The translations under genes and the position numbers were made by a program. A stretch of 64,000 nucleotides of DNA from contig OY978525.1 of the NCBI GenBank assembly GCA_963854835.1, positions 114,899,018 through 114,963,017 of the forward strand, given 5' to 3'. Below the pieces are notes generated by a model that had not been told where the DNA came from, searched no databases, and saw only the letters and a list, made by a program, of their open reading frames with translations. Origin of the DNA: Megamerina dolium. Taxonomy: Eukaryota > Arthropoda > Insecta > Diptera > Megamerinidae. The first letter of the stretch is position 1. Every line of letters begins with the position of its first letter. This document shows, in pieces, positions 44,655 through 56,429 of the stretch.

Positions 44655-47600
44655 ATGATGCTAAAAATTCAGGAACTAAAAATTGAGTCGGAAATTTTTG
44701 ACAATTCTCTATATAGCATACACATGAAGGCGATACGGTACTGGGGCTTCATAATATCAATGGAACAAAAGTATGCTATTCTACGTGCTTATTTTGTGGT
44801 ATTCACCATTATTTGTGTTTCTATTTTAAATGTGAGTATATTAGTGAAAATTATTAAAACTTTTTACTAATATTATTCTTTTATTTTCATGTTTAGTTTA
44901 TAAAAATCATACATAGCCTTAATGATTTAGAGGGATGTGCAATAGGTGGTGCAACTGGATTTTTATTCTTATCGCTTAGTGTGCTATGCGTCAATGTTTG
45001 TATTCAGCGTAGACGTATGTCCATTTCTGTTATATAGTATCGACAAGGAATTGCGATTGTAAATAATTAATTACTTTTAGGTGTTGTTAAGCTGATTACC
45101 TTTTTGCATTATGATTTGAAGAGTTTATTATCAAGTTTTGATGATGATGCCACTGAAGAAGCCGAACTGCATAGCACCATACGTTTCGTACGACAAGTTA
45201 CGATTTTCTTATTTGCTCCATCTATGACAGCGGCCATCTTGTTTTATACCGATTGTATATATCGTGCAATTTTTTTGCCAGAAAGTGTTTTTAATGTACC
45301 GCAGGTATACAAAACAAAATAATTTTTATTCGAAAAATGAATGAATGGGTGAAAAATTCGTATGTTCGACTTTTGCATTGCAAGACATAGTAGGAAAACT
45401 GTTTAGTAGTGGGAAAGATTACTGAATTGCATATGCGATTGTAATCTGTAATTTTTCATTTACGTTTTGAGGCTATCGTTAACAAAAAAAAAAAATCTCC
45501 TTACAGTCGGCTGGGGCCGACCAAACTATACCCTGCATATGTAGATTTATATATAAAAAGTTTACTCGAATATCCAACTTTTCTTTTATTTCCACTTTTC
45601 GAGAAACAATTTTTGCATATACTACTAATTTACACCCGAAATATGGTTGACTTTGACGAAGTAAAAGGATTTTAAGATAATTCCGAGGCTTAGTATGGGA
45701 GCTATATAAAAAGTGGTCGTGGCTTACCACTTTCTAGTAAATCCAATTAATTTTTCAATGTAAATCCACACCTTAAATTTGGTGTCCTACGTTGAATAGT
45801 TTCTAAGTTATGGTGGTTAACATTTTTGTTTAATTTCCTCAACTTTGTATGGGAGCCCCAATAAGAAGTGGGCGTGGTACGCTGATTTTTCGCCAGATTA
45901 TTTCCGACTACGATATTAATTTAAGTGTCAATTATGGTTATTGTAGACATAAGATTGCCTAAGTTACAGCTGTTTCAATTTAAAATTTGTATGGGGGCTA
46001 CGATAAACACTGGGCGTGGTGCACCCATTTTCTGTGAGCCTAGTTGCTCGTACAATACTAATCCATACCCTAAGTCTCGTTGTCCTAGGCTAAATGGTTT
46101 GTAAGCTATGGAGCTTAAAATTTTAGTTTAATTCACTCGACTTTGTATGGGAGACCCATGAAGGAGTGGGCGTGGCACACTGATTTTTTGCCAGATTTTT
46201 GCCGACTACGATATTAATTTAAGTGTCAATTATGGTTATTCTAGACAGAAGATTGCCGAAGTTACAGCTGTTTCAATTTAAAATTTGTATGGGGGCTACG
46301 ATAAACACTGGGCGTGGTGCGCCCATTTTCTGTGAGCCTATTTGCTCGTACAATACTAATCCACACCTTAAATCTCGTTATTCTACGCTGAATAATTTGC
46401 AAGTTATAATCGGTAACATTTTTTTTAATTTCCGCAACTTTGTATGGGAGACCCAAAAAGGAGTGGGGGTGGCACATTGATTTTCTGCCATATCATTTCC
46501 GACTACCGTGCTAATCTAAGTGTCAATTATGGTTATTCTAGACAGAAGATTGTAGAAGTTACAGCAGTTTCAATTTAAAAGAAGTACAGACACTTTGAAT
46601 GGGAGCTACGCTAGAAAGTAGGCGTGGCTCAACCACTTTACGCGAGGTTATATAGTAGTATAATATAACTCTATGTGCAAAATATTGTTGTCCCAAGTGG
46701 TATATTGTGTGAGTTATAGCAAGTTAAAGATTTTGAAAATTTCGAGGTTAGTCGCTTTGAATGCTTGGTGTGGGCGTGGTTATTGACCGATCATGCCCAA
46801 TATCAATCCCCTCCGTACCCTTGGATCATAGATTACTTATGCCAAATTTCATCGAAATAGCTCAATATTTACTCAAGTTATCGTGCGAACCAGCCAGGTG
46901 ACAGACAGACGGACGGACGGACGGACGGACGGACATCGTTAAATCGAAAATTTAATCGACGCTGATCACGAATATATATCCATGTCTATATCTCCGGAGA
47001 TTCCTTCAAGTGGACACAAACATCTGACCGAAATGAATATACCATGCATATTGCATTATGCAGGGTATAAAAAAATGATAGTCGGCCTAGGCCGTATGCA
47101 GGGTATAAATGTGTCTCAGTGTGCGGAGAACGATCAAAATACGATATTTCTCACAACTAGTCACTCCTCGAAATTGATCGTTCGCAATTTGTAGCGGGTG
47201 ATAAAGTTACGATATGAACAAAAGAATTTACATTAATTTACGAACGATCTGGGAGCCGTCCCATATCTACCCGACCTGACATGTACATGGCGGCAGCAAC
47301 CTTATAAAACACATGTTTTAAGTTTCAAGGAGCCCCGTTGTTTAGTATTTTTTTTTTTTTGGAGCCATCGAAAGTTAACGACCTCATTGAATTTGTAAAA
47401 ATGAAAAAAATTGGTCACCATTATGAATTCAATACATTCATTTGAAAGGTTTCAGTCCAACGAATATTAAAACCGAACTAGATTCTACTCTGGGGGAGTC
47501 TGCTTCTTCGTTTACGACCATAAAATATTGGGTGGCAGAATTTAAACGAGGTCGTACGAGCTGCCAAGACGAACACCGTAGTGGTCAACTAATTGAGGTG

Positions 47601-50351
47601 GCCAAGACAGAAACTTTTAAGAAAATCCACAAAATGGTATTGGATGATCGCCGGCTGAAGGTGCGTGAGCTAGGTGACATTACAGGCATTTCAAAAAGTG
47701 CTATACATCATATATTGACCGAAAATTTGGAGATGAATAAGCAGTGTGCATGATGGGTGCCGCGTTTGCTCACAATAGAATAAAAACAACATCGTGAAGA
47801 TGTTTCTATAGAGTGTTTGGCGATGTTTCACAATAATAAAGCCGAGTATTTACGTCGATTTGTAACCATGGGTGGGACATGAGTCCACCATTTCACACCT
47901 GACACAAAGGAGCAGTCAAAAGAGTGGACTGAAAGGGGGGAATCGTGTCCAAAGAAGGCGAAAACAGTTCATTTTGCAGGCAAGGTTATGGCATCTGTTT
48001 TTTGGGATACACGTGGTATAATTTTTATTGATTATCTTCAAAAAGGAAAAACGACCGATCCACGGCGAGTATTATGCTAATTTGTTGCAGCGTTTAAGTG
48101 ATGAAATTAAAGAAAAAAGGCCACATTTTGGCGAAAAAGAATGTGTTGTTTCATCAAGACAATGCACCAGTTCACAAATCCGCTATTGCGATGGCCAAAA
48201 TCAATGAGTTAAAGTTCGAATTGCTTCAGCACGCACCTTATTCGCCAGATTTAGCTCCTTCGAATTATTTCCTATTTCCAAATTTGAAAAAAAAATGTCT
48301 TGGTGGTAGAAGATTTGCAAACAATGAAGAGGTGGAGTGGGTAACCATTTCTTGTAAATCTAGCTATCCTTACAATGATAATTCACAACTGAAATATGAT
48401 TGCCCTACGATAAACAGTTTGTAAGTTATGATGCTTAAAAATTTTATTTTCAATTTCCTCGATTTTCTATGGGAGCTACAAAAAGAAGTGGGCGTAGCTT
48501 GCTGATTTTATGCCAGCTTATTTTCGACTACCAATATGGTGATCCAAGTGTATATTATGGTTGTTCTAGACAGAAGATTGCCAAAGTTGCAGATGTTTCA
48601 ATTTAAAAAAAGTACAGGCACTTTGTATGCGAGTTACTATAAACAGAGGGCGTGGCTGGCGCATTTTCGGTAGGATTATGTAACAATATAACATAATTCT
48701 ACGTGCTAAATATTGTTGTCATACGTAAATGCTATATTAAGAGAGTTATAGCAAGTTAATGATTTTGAAAATTTTAAGGTTAGTTGCTTTGAATGCTTGT
48801 TGTAGACGTGGCAACTGACCGATAATGCCCATTATCAATCCCCTCCGTACTCTTGGATCATAGATTACTTATGCCAAATTTCGTGTGGGTGCCGCAGATC
48901 AGTGGCTAATGCGTTGGCCTTCTGATCTGTAGATCGAAACAAATGTTCTTTCGAACGGTACCCACCTGTCCAAAATTTAACACGCACAACAGTAATGGAA
49001 GAGAAGCTCGGCCAATGAGCCCTTCGTGGTTTTAAGTGCCACATATTTATTTTTTATTTTTTTTTTATAATAATTTTCCTTTCTGAGCAAAACATCAATT
49101 TTTTCAAATGCTGGTAGATACATTTTGCTTTTAAAGAATACGATCTCTGATAAAAAATATCTCTGATATGAATATCTATTCAAGCAGGTCCTCAATGGTA
49201 GTGCACAACCAGTTGCACTTCATAAAGCATTTCCATTCGGTGAGGTTGACGATAATTTTATGATTGGTTTTATATTTCCGTTTTACGCTGGTGGCATAGC
49301 TGTGGCATTTGTACCGTTAAGTCATACATTTATGATATGTCTTATGCGTTATGTTATTCTAAAATTTCGTATAATTCAAAAACGCATGAGGCAAATGGAT
49401 GTGAGTTTGTACAAAATGTTTGTCAATTTAAGAATGATTTCGTTTATCGTTAATATATGTGTATATATTTACGACAAAAAAAAAATACAAAAATAGGTGA
49501 CAAGAATTTATCAAAGAAGTATTGAAGATAATCATGATAATGCCAATATTCTGCAATATGATTTGGAGCATTGGCAATTGGAATTGTATAAATTTGGTAT
49601 TGATGAACAAAATAAAATGCGTTGGTATGTAACAACAATCAGATTACTTGGTAAATTGACATTTATTTATTTATTGTACCCATATATGTTACATTTCTCA
49701 TGTAGGTTTGTCAAAGAGTTGGAGTTCTTTTTACGTATACCAGTATTTGCTGATTTCATTATTTGCTCCATATTGATTTGTTTTCTTTTCTATGCGATGA
49801 CCAGTGGTGTAAGTAGAAGTTTTGTATATATTTAACAATTCTAAAACCAAACTTAAAATTGTCATATTTGCATCTTTATACGTAAACAATAATATTAGTT
49901 ACTTACAAAAATGGACTATATCTTTATGGCCATTTTTATGCAAGTTGTATTATCAATATTATGGCTGTACCATTGGCATGCAACATTAATTGCAGAATGT
50001 GTAAGTTTCATTTCAAATTTTAATTGGAACATTTCTTTACTCAATTCATTCTATTTTGTTTTTTTTTGTTTTTTTAGAATGATGATCTACGTTTTGCTCT
50101 TTACTCTTCGGATTGGTATACGTGTACGTTGAAAGTGCAAAAATCATTACGTTTAATAATGACCGACACACTCAAGCCATTACAGATGCGTGCATTCTTT
50201 ATTGATATGAATTTAAATACATTTATTCATGTAAGATTGTATATTTTTGCGAATTATTTATTTGTATATATATTATCATTATTATATCGTATAGATTGTA
50301 CGCTGCGCATATGGTTATTTCAGCATCTTACGTAATGTCAGCGCTAACTAA
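44655..50351 (+). CDS. Insect odorant receptor (7tm_6), Or copy 4
   Basis: Nine exons: 44655-44831, 44897-45014, 45081-45304, 49188-49400, 49497-49624, 49706-49808, 49899-50000, 50078-50230, 50295-50351; 424 residues. Two ATGs stand in tandem; the second (44658) aligns with the start of the other copies, so 423 residues is equally likely. Landmarks: FLHYDLKSLL, FPFGEVDDNFMIGF, GIDEQNKMRW, FLRIPVFADF, LYHWHATLIAEC and AYGYFSILRN. Exon 1 is three codons shorter and exon 3 two codons longer than in copy 1. Intron 3 is 3.9 kb and consists mostly of dispersed repeats, a mariner and a SINE; the other introns are 65-100 bases. No stop or frameshift is seen. Confidence 0.92.
45497..47110 (+). repeat. 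Large dispersed repeat built of GTGGGCGTGGC monomers
   Basis: The left end reads AGTCGGCTGGGGCCGACC followed by ATACCCTGCATA; the right end reads TGCAGGGTATAAAA followed by AGTCGGCCTAGGCCG, so the ends are inverted relatives. The interior is an array of monomers, each with TTTGTATGGGAG or TTTGTATGGGGG and, about 20 bases on, GTGGGCGTGG. Two monomer types alternate with a 298-base period (45845, 46143, 46440 and 45987, 46285). A GGAC tandem run lies at 46910-46934. No coding capacity was found. Fragments occur at 935, 35364 and 48338. It fills intron 3 of Or copy 4. Confidence 0.8.
47241..48337 (+). mobile_element. Mariner (family A), 3'-truncated, in intron 3 of Or copy 4
   Basis: The left end follows TA and has the GTCCCATATCTACCCGACCT variant of the family repeat, preceded by about 10 extra bases. 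Plus-strand transposase pieces: SSFTTIKYWVAEFKRGRTSC, RELGDITGISKSAI, then FHQDNAPVHKSAIAMAKINEL to YSPDLAPSNYFLF, where the third catalytic Asp is Asn. The right end is missing: at 48337 it changes abruptly into the dispersed repeat. Confidence 0.88.
48338..48885 (+). repeat. Dispersed GTGGGCGTGGC repeat, partial copy
   Basis: Monomers at about 48465-48500 and 48620-48660 and the block ATCAATCCCCTCCGTAC at 48834-48850, as in the large copy at 45497. It ends at TATGCCAAATTTCGT, where a SINE begins. Confidence 0.8.
48886..49067 (+). mobile_element. SINE with internal deletion, intron 3 of Or copy 4
   Basis: The head GTGGGTGCCGCAGATCAGTG and anticodon-arm region are present, but box B and most of the body are deleted; the sequence resumes at TTCGAACGGTACCCACCTGT, skips again to CCAAAATTTAACACGCAC and ends with the usual tail. 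Confidence 0.85.
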
Positions 50352-51171
50352 TGGACTAAATGAGCGAAATTTTTGCTTATGCAGATATATTTTAAAGAAT
50401 TCTATAACGCAGTAATTGCTTATATAACTTATTGTAATACTGCTTCACTTTCAGCACGATCTACATATAACATACTTAAATTCAAATAAAAAATATTAAA
50501 TAAAATCTAGAACAAACTTTGTCATGCACAAGAATTGTAAATTCAAAGGCTACGATCTTACTAATATAAATCATTGAAAATTTATTGCATATAATTAGGT
50601 ACAAAAGACCTCGTATGGTCACAGTGCCCGTAACACTTGTGATTGGCCCTCAGAGGTATCAGCCGTAGCGCTCATATCCTCTAACAGTCTTCAGTCTGGT
50701 TTCACGTGGTCCACTTGATGAACAAGGAGTTTGTCCTTATTCCAACGTCATGCTCTCTTTTGATTGATTGACTGATAATAAATATAATCTATCTGTTAAC
50801 TGGAGATTATTATACAAGGGTGGATTAATAAAGAAAAGGTATGGTTTATAATGACAGATCCCATTTTAACGCAATACACATAGTCCAGGGTTCTTGTAAC
50901 TTTTCGATATCTTTAGGGGTAACGATTTGTCCAGTCCCTTAAAATATGATATGATTTTTGGTGATGGTTTCTATATCTCTAATGTCAAATCAATTCAAAG
51001 TCTTGGTCTTGGTAAGGTGAAATTCAAGGTCACGATATTATGAAAAGGAGCATCAATAGTGAAATTACAATATCTCCAATATATTGGGTAAAAATGGAAT
51101 TACAAAAAAATTACCATATTTTCAATGAATTGTTGTTCAGTTACATCACGGGAACCATGATTATGAATATA
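50352..51171. other. 3' flank of Or copy 4, no gene seen
   Basis: Probable 3' UTR (AATAAA-type strings near 50486-50505), then AT-rich sequence. A GC-richer stretch at about 50610-50760 may be an old transposon piece, but no family was recognised. Confidence 0.45.
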
Positions 51172-52179
51172 TTGGGTAATTTAAAAAGTATTCGCGATTT
51201 TTTGCTATATTTTTGAAGAAAAATTTTCTTTATTGAAAATCAATTTTAATCAAGTACATATTAGCGATTATTATTTGTGAGATTTTGACATTTTTTGCGG
51301 TAATTCCATCGGTGTAGAATTGCTGTGGTTTATCGGCGAAAAACTTGGCCAAGTGTTTTTCAGTGGTTCTTCCGTCAGCCAACTTTTTTTTTTTTACCAT
51401 TAAGAGAGTTTTGCAGAGACCGAAAAACAAATGGTAGTCAGACATATCAAAAGTTACCAAACAAGTTTCGTCTATTTGTTCTGAGCCATCAAAGATGTGC
51501 ATGTTCTGGCATTGTCATGATGGAACACAACTCCTTTTCTGTTGGCCAATTCTGCTTACTTTTCATTGATTGCTTCATTCAAGCGGTCAAGTTGTGAGTA
51601 GCAGAGATCAGTAGATTAACCGTTTCACCAGATTGTAGCAGCTTGTAATAGACAATTCCCTTCCAAATCCAACAAACAATCAACATAATTGAAGAAGACG
51701 TTTGTGAAAAATCACCGGCCTTTGTCCACGATCATTTGGGTTCCATTTTCTCATATTTAATCAATTTTTCATTGCCCATAATGATTCGCTTCCAAAATGG
51801 GTCGATTTTGTTACATTTCGCTAATCGTAATTCGATTAATGAAATTTCTTTGCATGAATTCATAAGGTATCCAAATATTGAGCGTTTTTGCATAGTCTGC
51901 TCTTTTTTTTAGATGATTTCAAACTGTCACGTAATTGATATTTAGTGCCTCCGCTATCTTTTGACAGCTTGTGTTTCGGTCTTGTGCAATCAGTTTCAAA
52001 ATTTCATCCACTTTTTAAGTGACGTGCCAACCAAAGCGCGATGGTTCTTTAATATCGAAATTTCCGGAACGAAATAGAGCAAACCATTACTGGGTCTGGG
52101 GTTCACTCACCACATTCTCATCGTAAACCGCACAAAATTGTCGAAATGTTTTTTCATCGGCCTTGTCTTTTTTATTATA

Positions 52180-53851
52180 AAGGGTTATCCATTTTGCGGT
52201 TTCAAAAGTAAATGTAAATAAAACACATATAAAATATTTTTTTATCATGATATTTCTTTTTTATTATAAAGTTTGAACGTTGACATTATGTGTGAAATAC
52301 ATACATCATTTAAATGACCACCACGCGAATTGTTGCAAGCATCGATTCTTTTGAGGTAATTTTCGACCACTTTTTGACACATATTGGACGGTATCTCAGC
52401 CATAACGTGACGAATGTTGGTTTTTAGGTGCTCAAGAGTTAAAGGTTTATCTGCATAAACATGGTCTTTCGCGTAGCCCCACAAAAAAAAAAGTCAAGCG
52501 GTGTCAAATCGCATGATCTTGGTGGCCACTTGATATCGCCACGACGAGAAATTACACGGCCAGAAAATTTCTCTTGCAATAAAGCCATATTCGCTCGAGT
52601 TGTGTGGCATGTGGCACCGTCTTGTTGAAACCACATATTCTCTAAGTCGTATTATTCAATAGCAGGCAAAAAAAAGTCGATTATCATATGACCATAACGC
52701 TCCGAATTGACGGTGACAATCGTTCCATCGTCGTTTTCGAAGAAGTAAGGTCCAATCACACCTCCGGACCAAAGAGCGCACCAAGCAGTGACTTTTTGTG
52801 GATGTAGTGGCCTCTCTTCAATTACTTGAGGATTCTCAGAACCCCAAATACGACAATTTTGTTTGTTAACATACCCACCGAGTGAGAAATGTGCTTCGAC
52901 GCTGAAGAAAATTTTGTTCGAAAATCGCCGTCCACCGCCTGCTGTTCAAGCACGTATCTACGACGTTGTGAATGGTCAGCTGGCTTCAGTTGTTGTGTGA
53001 GCTGGATTTTATATGGATGTAGGTGTAGCTGGGTGCCGTAGCTCAGTGGTTAGTGTGTTCGCCTTCTGATCTGTAGATCGTGGTTCAATACCCGGCTGAT
53101 GCATAACAAATTTAATATCGAAAAGATTTTTCTTTCGAACGGTACCCACCTGTCGGCAAGCAATTGGCAATTCTTCCGACAGTAACAACTTGCCATGAAA
53201 AAGCTTCTAAAAAGAACTCTGTGACAAAGCTCAGAAAAAGTGATGTCACAAGTGTTCTGCCGTTCGGAACCGGCTAAAATAAGTAGGTCCCTTCTAATAT
53301 TGTCCAAAATTTAAGACGCACAACAGTAATGGAAGAGAAGCTAGGCCAATGAGCCCTTTAGGGCTTTAAGTGCCACATATTTATTTTTTTTTTAGGTGTA
53401 GATCCAAATGCAAAATACGCCATAATGTGCCGTAAGACAGTCCTAATTCCTGAGAACAACGAGGAATCGACACATTCGGGTCTTCGGCAACACTTTCACT
53501 TACAGCAGCGATATTTTCGGTGGTACGAGCGAAACGATGATGCACAGGCCTTACAATATCTGTAACCGATCCAGTCTCTTCATATTTCTTCACAATTTTG
53601 CCAATTGCTTGCGTAGTTGGACGATTATGTAAACCATAATCTCCTCTTAAAGCACGATATGTGGCTGTGGCAGAATCACCATTTTTGTAGTAGGTTTTTA
53701 CAATTTTAATGCGTTGTGCGATAGTTAAGCGAACCATTTTCGTAAATGTCAGACTTTGAACTGAAAAAGAAAGAAATTGTTTTAACAACTCAGTTTGACA
53801 GATGTCGAATTCTAGCACTATACTTTTGAAACCGTGAAATGGATAACCCTT
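52180..53851 (-). mobile_element. Rosa-type (DD41D) transposon containing a SINE
   Basis: Same inverted ends as 42683-43981 (AAGGGTTATCCATTT) with TA duplications. The minus-strand transposase is close to that copy: MVRLTIAQRIKIVKTYYKNG at the start, FSVEAHFSLGGYVNKQNC with Val at the first catalytic position, FQQDGATCHTTRANMALL to SCDLTPLDFF, and WGYAKDHVYADKPLTLEH in another frame after the same ten-base A/T run. It also has a stop before YDLENMWFQQ. A SINE splits it at 53029-53392. Confidence 0.92.
53029..53392 (+). mobile_element. SINE inserted in the rosa-type transposon
   Basis: Complete copy: CTGGGTGCCGTAGCTCAGTG, box B GGTTCAATACC, body, and TATTTATT tail with a T run. A 9-bp target duplication TAGGTGTAG lies at 53020-53028 and 53393-53401, and the host element resumes exactly. 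Confidence 0.95.
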
Positions 53852-54071
53852 TAGTAAAAAAGCATCACATAGCGTATTTCTTCAGATATTTCACTCGTTT
53901 TCAAATCAATATAACATGAGCAACGAATTACAGAGCTGTATTCATCTGTAGCCTGAAATGTCACCTTTCAAACACATGTTCGTTTGACACAATTGGTTTA
54001 GTGTTGCCCGATATATGGTCATCAACACCATCTAGCAACAAAAAATCGCGGAGACTATTTAAATTATCCAA

Positions 54072-56429
54072 TACATATAATTATGAAAATCAAACAATTT
54101 GCACATAGCATTTAAAATTATAAGCTAATACACTTTATAATTATAGAGTCTCTTTGTAAATCGAAGCACGATGTATAAGTACGATATACTCGTATTTATA
54201 CAAACACTATGTGACAATGGTAAACACATTGAAAAAGGTTGGAAAAAATGTTCATACTTCATAAATGCTTCCTTTAGAATATTGATACAATTATTGCACG
54301 TATTTAAATTGTATGTATACCAATTAATGTATCCCATATACATGTATATATACATGTTTTCTTCTGTGTGATTCAATGTTTGTATGCTGTTGTATACATG
54401 TTGTGTGTATCATTATCATGCTAAGCTACAGCATCCTATATCATATCATTTTGTATACTATTCATATTGTTGACAAAATATTGAGAATTATAACAATATT
54501 ATAAACTATGTACATTAATACATATAAATTGTATTCATTCAATTTAATTTACATATAAACGTATATATGTACATGATGATAAATATTATATATTATATTT
54601 ATGTTAGAAAATGGTTGCGTTTTAATTATCGCACAAATACAAACATCATAATTATCATCATCATCATCAGCATCATAATTAATGTCACAATCAACATTAT
54701 TCATAACATTGTCATTGTACCTACGATATGTGAGTGGCAATACATAGTAATCGTTGTTGAGTTATTTATGTTTCTGTACGATATTTCAATTAACTTCTCG
54801 TTTCTCGTTAATTGAATTTGTTGCTAACGGGTATTTTCATATATTTTGATATACATACATATCTATTGTATTCCTACACATACATATAACATACATTAGG
54901 CTTATATATTTACATACAAGTATATTCTGTTTATATAGTAGCACTATTTTGCAACTATTGATGTTGTTAATATAAGAGTAATATTTGCTATATCCAATAT
55001 TATTGTTTGTTGCCATATTATTTTGATTGTAATATGGAGTACATCTTGTTATTATTGTTGTTACCCTAATACTGTACTGTACTACACATTGTTAAATAAA
55101 TCATAAAGTTAATGAGCTAATTAGTGGTGGATGTGTGTGTGTGTGTGTGTGTGTGTGTGACTGGGCTGACTAAACAAGTACGTACTTAATCCTAAAACAT
55201 TGTTATAGCAATTAGCTGGTGATATCTTCCATTAGATAATGTTTGCTAAAGTTGAAGACTGTGACGACTTTGTAAATAAACTCTTAAAAGATGAAAAAAT
55301 ACTCCAAATATGGCTGTATATTTGAAGATCGAATAAATTAATGCCAAAAATATGGAATAATTTTTTCATGAATATTGGAAAAATTTGCAAACATATTACT
55401 GAATTGCTTCATAGTATAAAAATATTGGCATTCGTTATTATAAAACGACAGAAAACTTAAGCATAATCGCAAGCTATGCTTTATGCTGAGGTTAATATGA
55501 AAAGGGTGAAATACTCAAACGCTAGGGAAGTGACGAAAAGAAGATAGCAAAACATAAATGCGTGCTAAGCTAATTTTTACCAAAAAAAAAAAAAAAAAAA
55601 AGAATCATCAATTAGGATTGTACATTAAAATAACATCACTAACTAGATCATGTCTGCAGCATGATTTTACAATTCATTGGATACTTTAAAAAATTTATTC
55701 CTGATTTTTAAATCAAATTAAAAGACAATTTTCTTAGAAATCAAATGAACTTAAAGCAATTATGTGCCATTTGGATTGATGATCTTTCGTTATTTTACTG
55801 CTTAAGCCTATCCCATGATATTAATGGAGAACTTTTGGGTTTTTTGTGCGAAAACCTGGTCCCAGTATGTTTTACAAGCATCTAGCCAATCAATTGTTTA
55901 TTATGGAAATAGTCCAAAGAGACCAAACCAGAAAAAAAAAATAAATAAAAAAATAAAAAATAAAAATGATAATCAGATGGCGAAAGATTCCAACTATATG
56001 ATAGATTGTAACATGCTAAAACTGAGCCTACCTACGAACACTGCATAAATCATTAAAAACTCGAACGTACCACCAATATACAAACCATACGAAATATGTG
56101 TTATCATAGACAAATTCATTCGATTCTTCTTCTTCTTCTCCTTATTGTCGTCATACAATAATATCATACACATACACATACTCCTATAGTCAGTCGTTAT
56201 GACGACAGAGAAAGAAGAAACAATTATGTGAATTTTCACTCAATGTAAAATGTAGCATCACTGTATAATTCCTAGATGCTTTATACATAGATATGTACTA
56301 AAGGTGCATAACTTGGCAACGTAAGGCTTGAAAACCAATCGACGCTTGATCGAGTAAGTCGTAACCATATCTACTGATTAACACGACCTTGTTGAATTTT
56401 TAAATCGGCCTGTTCGAGTAGGTCTGCTA
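54072..56429. other. AT-rich spacer with microsatellites, no gene seen
   Basis: Contains an (ATC)n run (54648-54680) and a (GT)n run (55132-55159). Short open frames in the region are low-complexity. The first 100 bases resemble 25245-25340. No RNA gene was recognised. Confidence 0.5.

Larger units (their letters stand above)
51172..54071 (-). mobile_element. Mariner element split by a rosa-type transposon
   Basis: Outer ends are inverted relatives (TTGGGTAATTTAAAAAG and TTGGATAATTTAAATAG, each followed by a CGCGATTTTTTG block) with TA outside both. The minus strand from 51502 downward shows a decayed transposase C-terminus (DYHLFFGLCKTLL...FADKPQQFYTDGI). The sequence between 52180 and 53851 is a later insertion. 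About 1.2 kb remain of the original element. Confidence 0.8.

Noticed and set aside
45497..47110. CRISPR-like array, because of regularly spaced repeats
   Set aside because: The spacers are themselves repeats, monomers are about 145-153 bases, and the genome is animal; it is a dispersed repeat.
44655..49187. Or copy 4 as two separate pseudogene halves because of the 3.9-kb gap
   Set aside because: Both halves have intact splice sites in the same phase as the other copies, and the gap consists of transposons and repeats, so one gene with a long intron 3 is simpler.
54549..54815. Open frames on both strands around the (ATC)n run
   Set aside because: Their sequence is dictated by the microsatellite (poly-Asp or poly-Ile) and has no similarity to genes.
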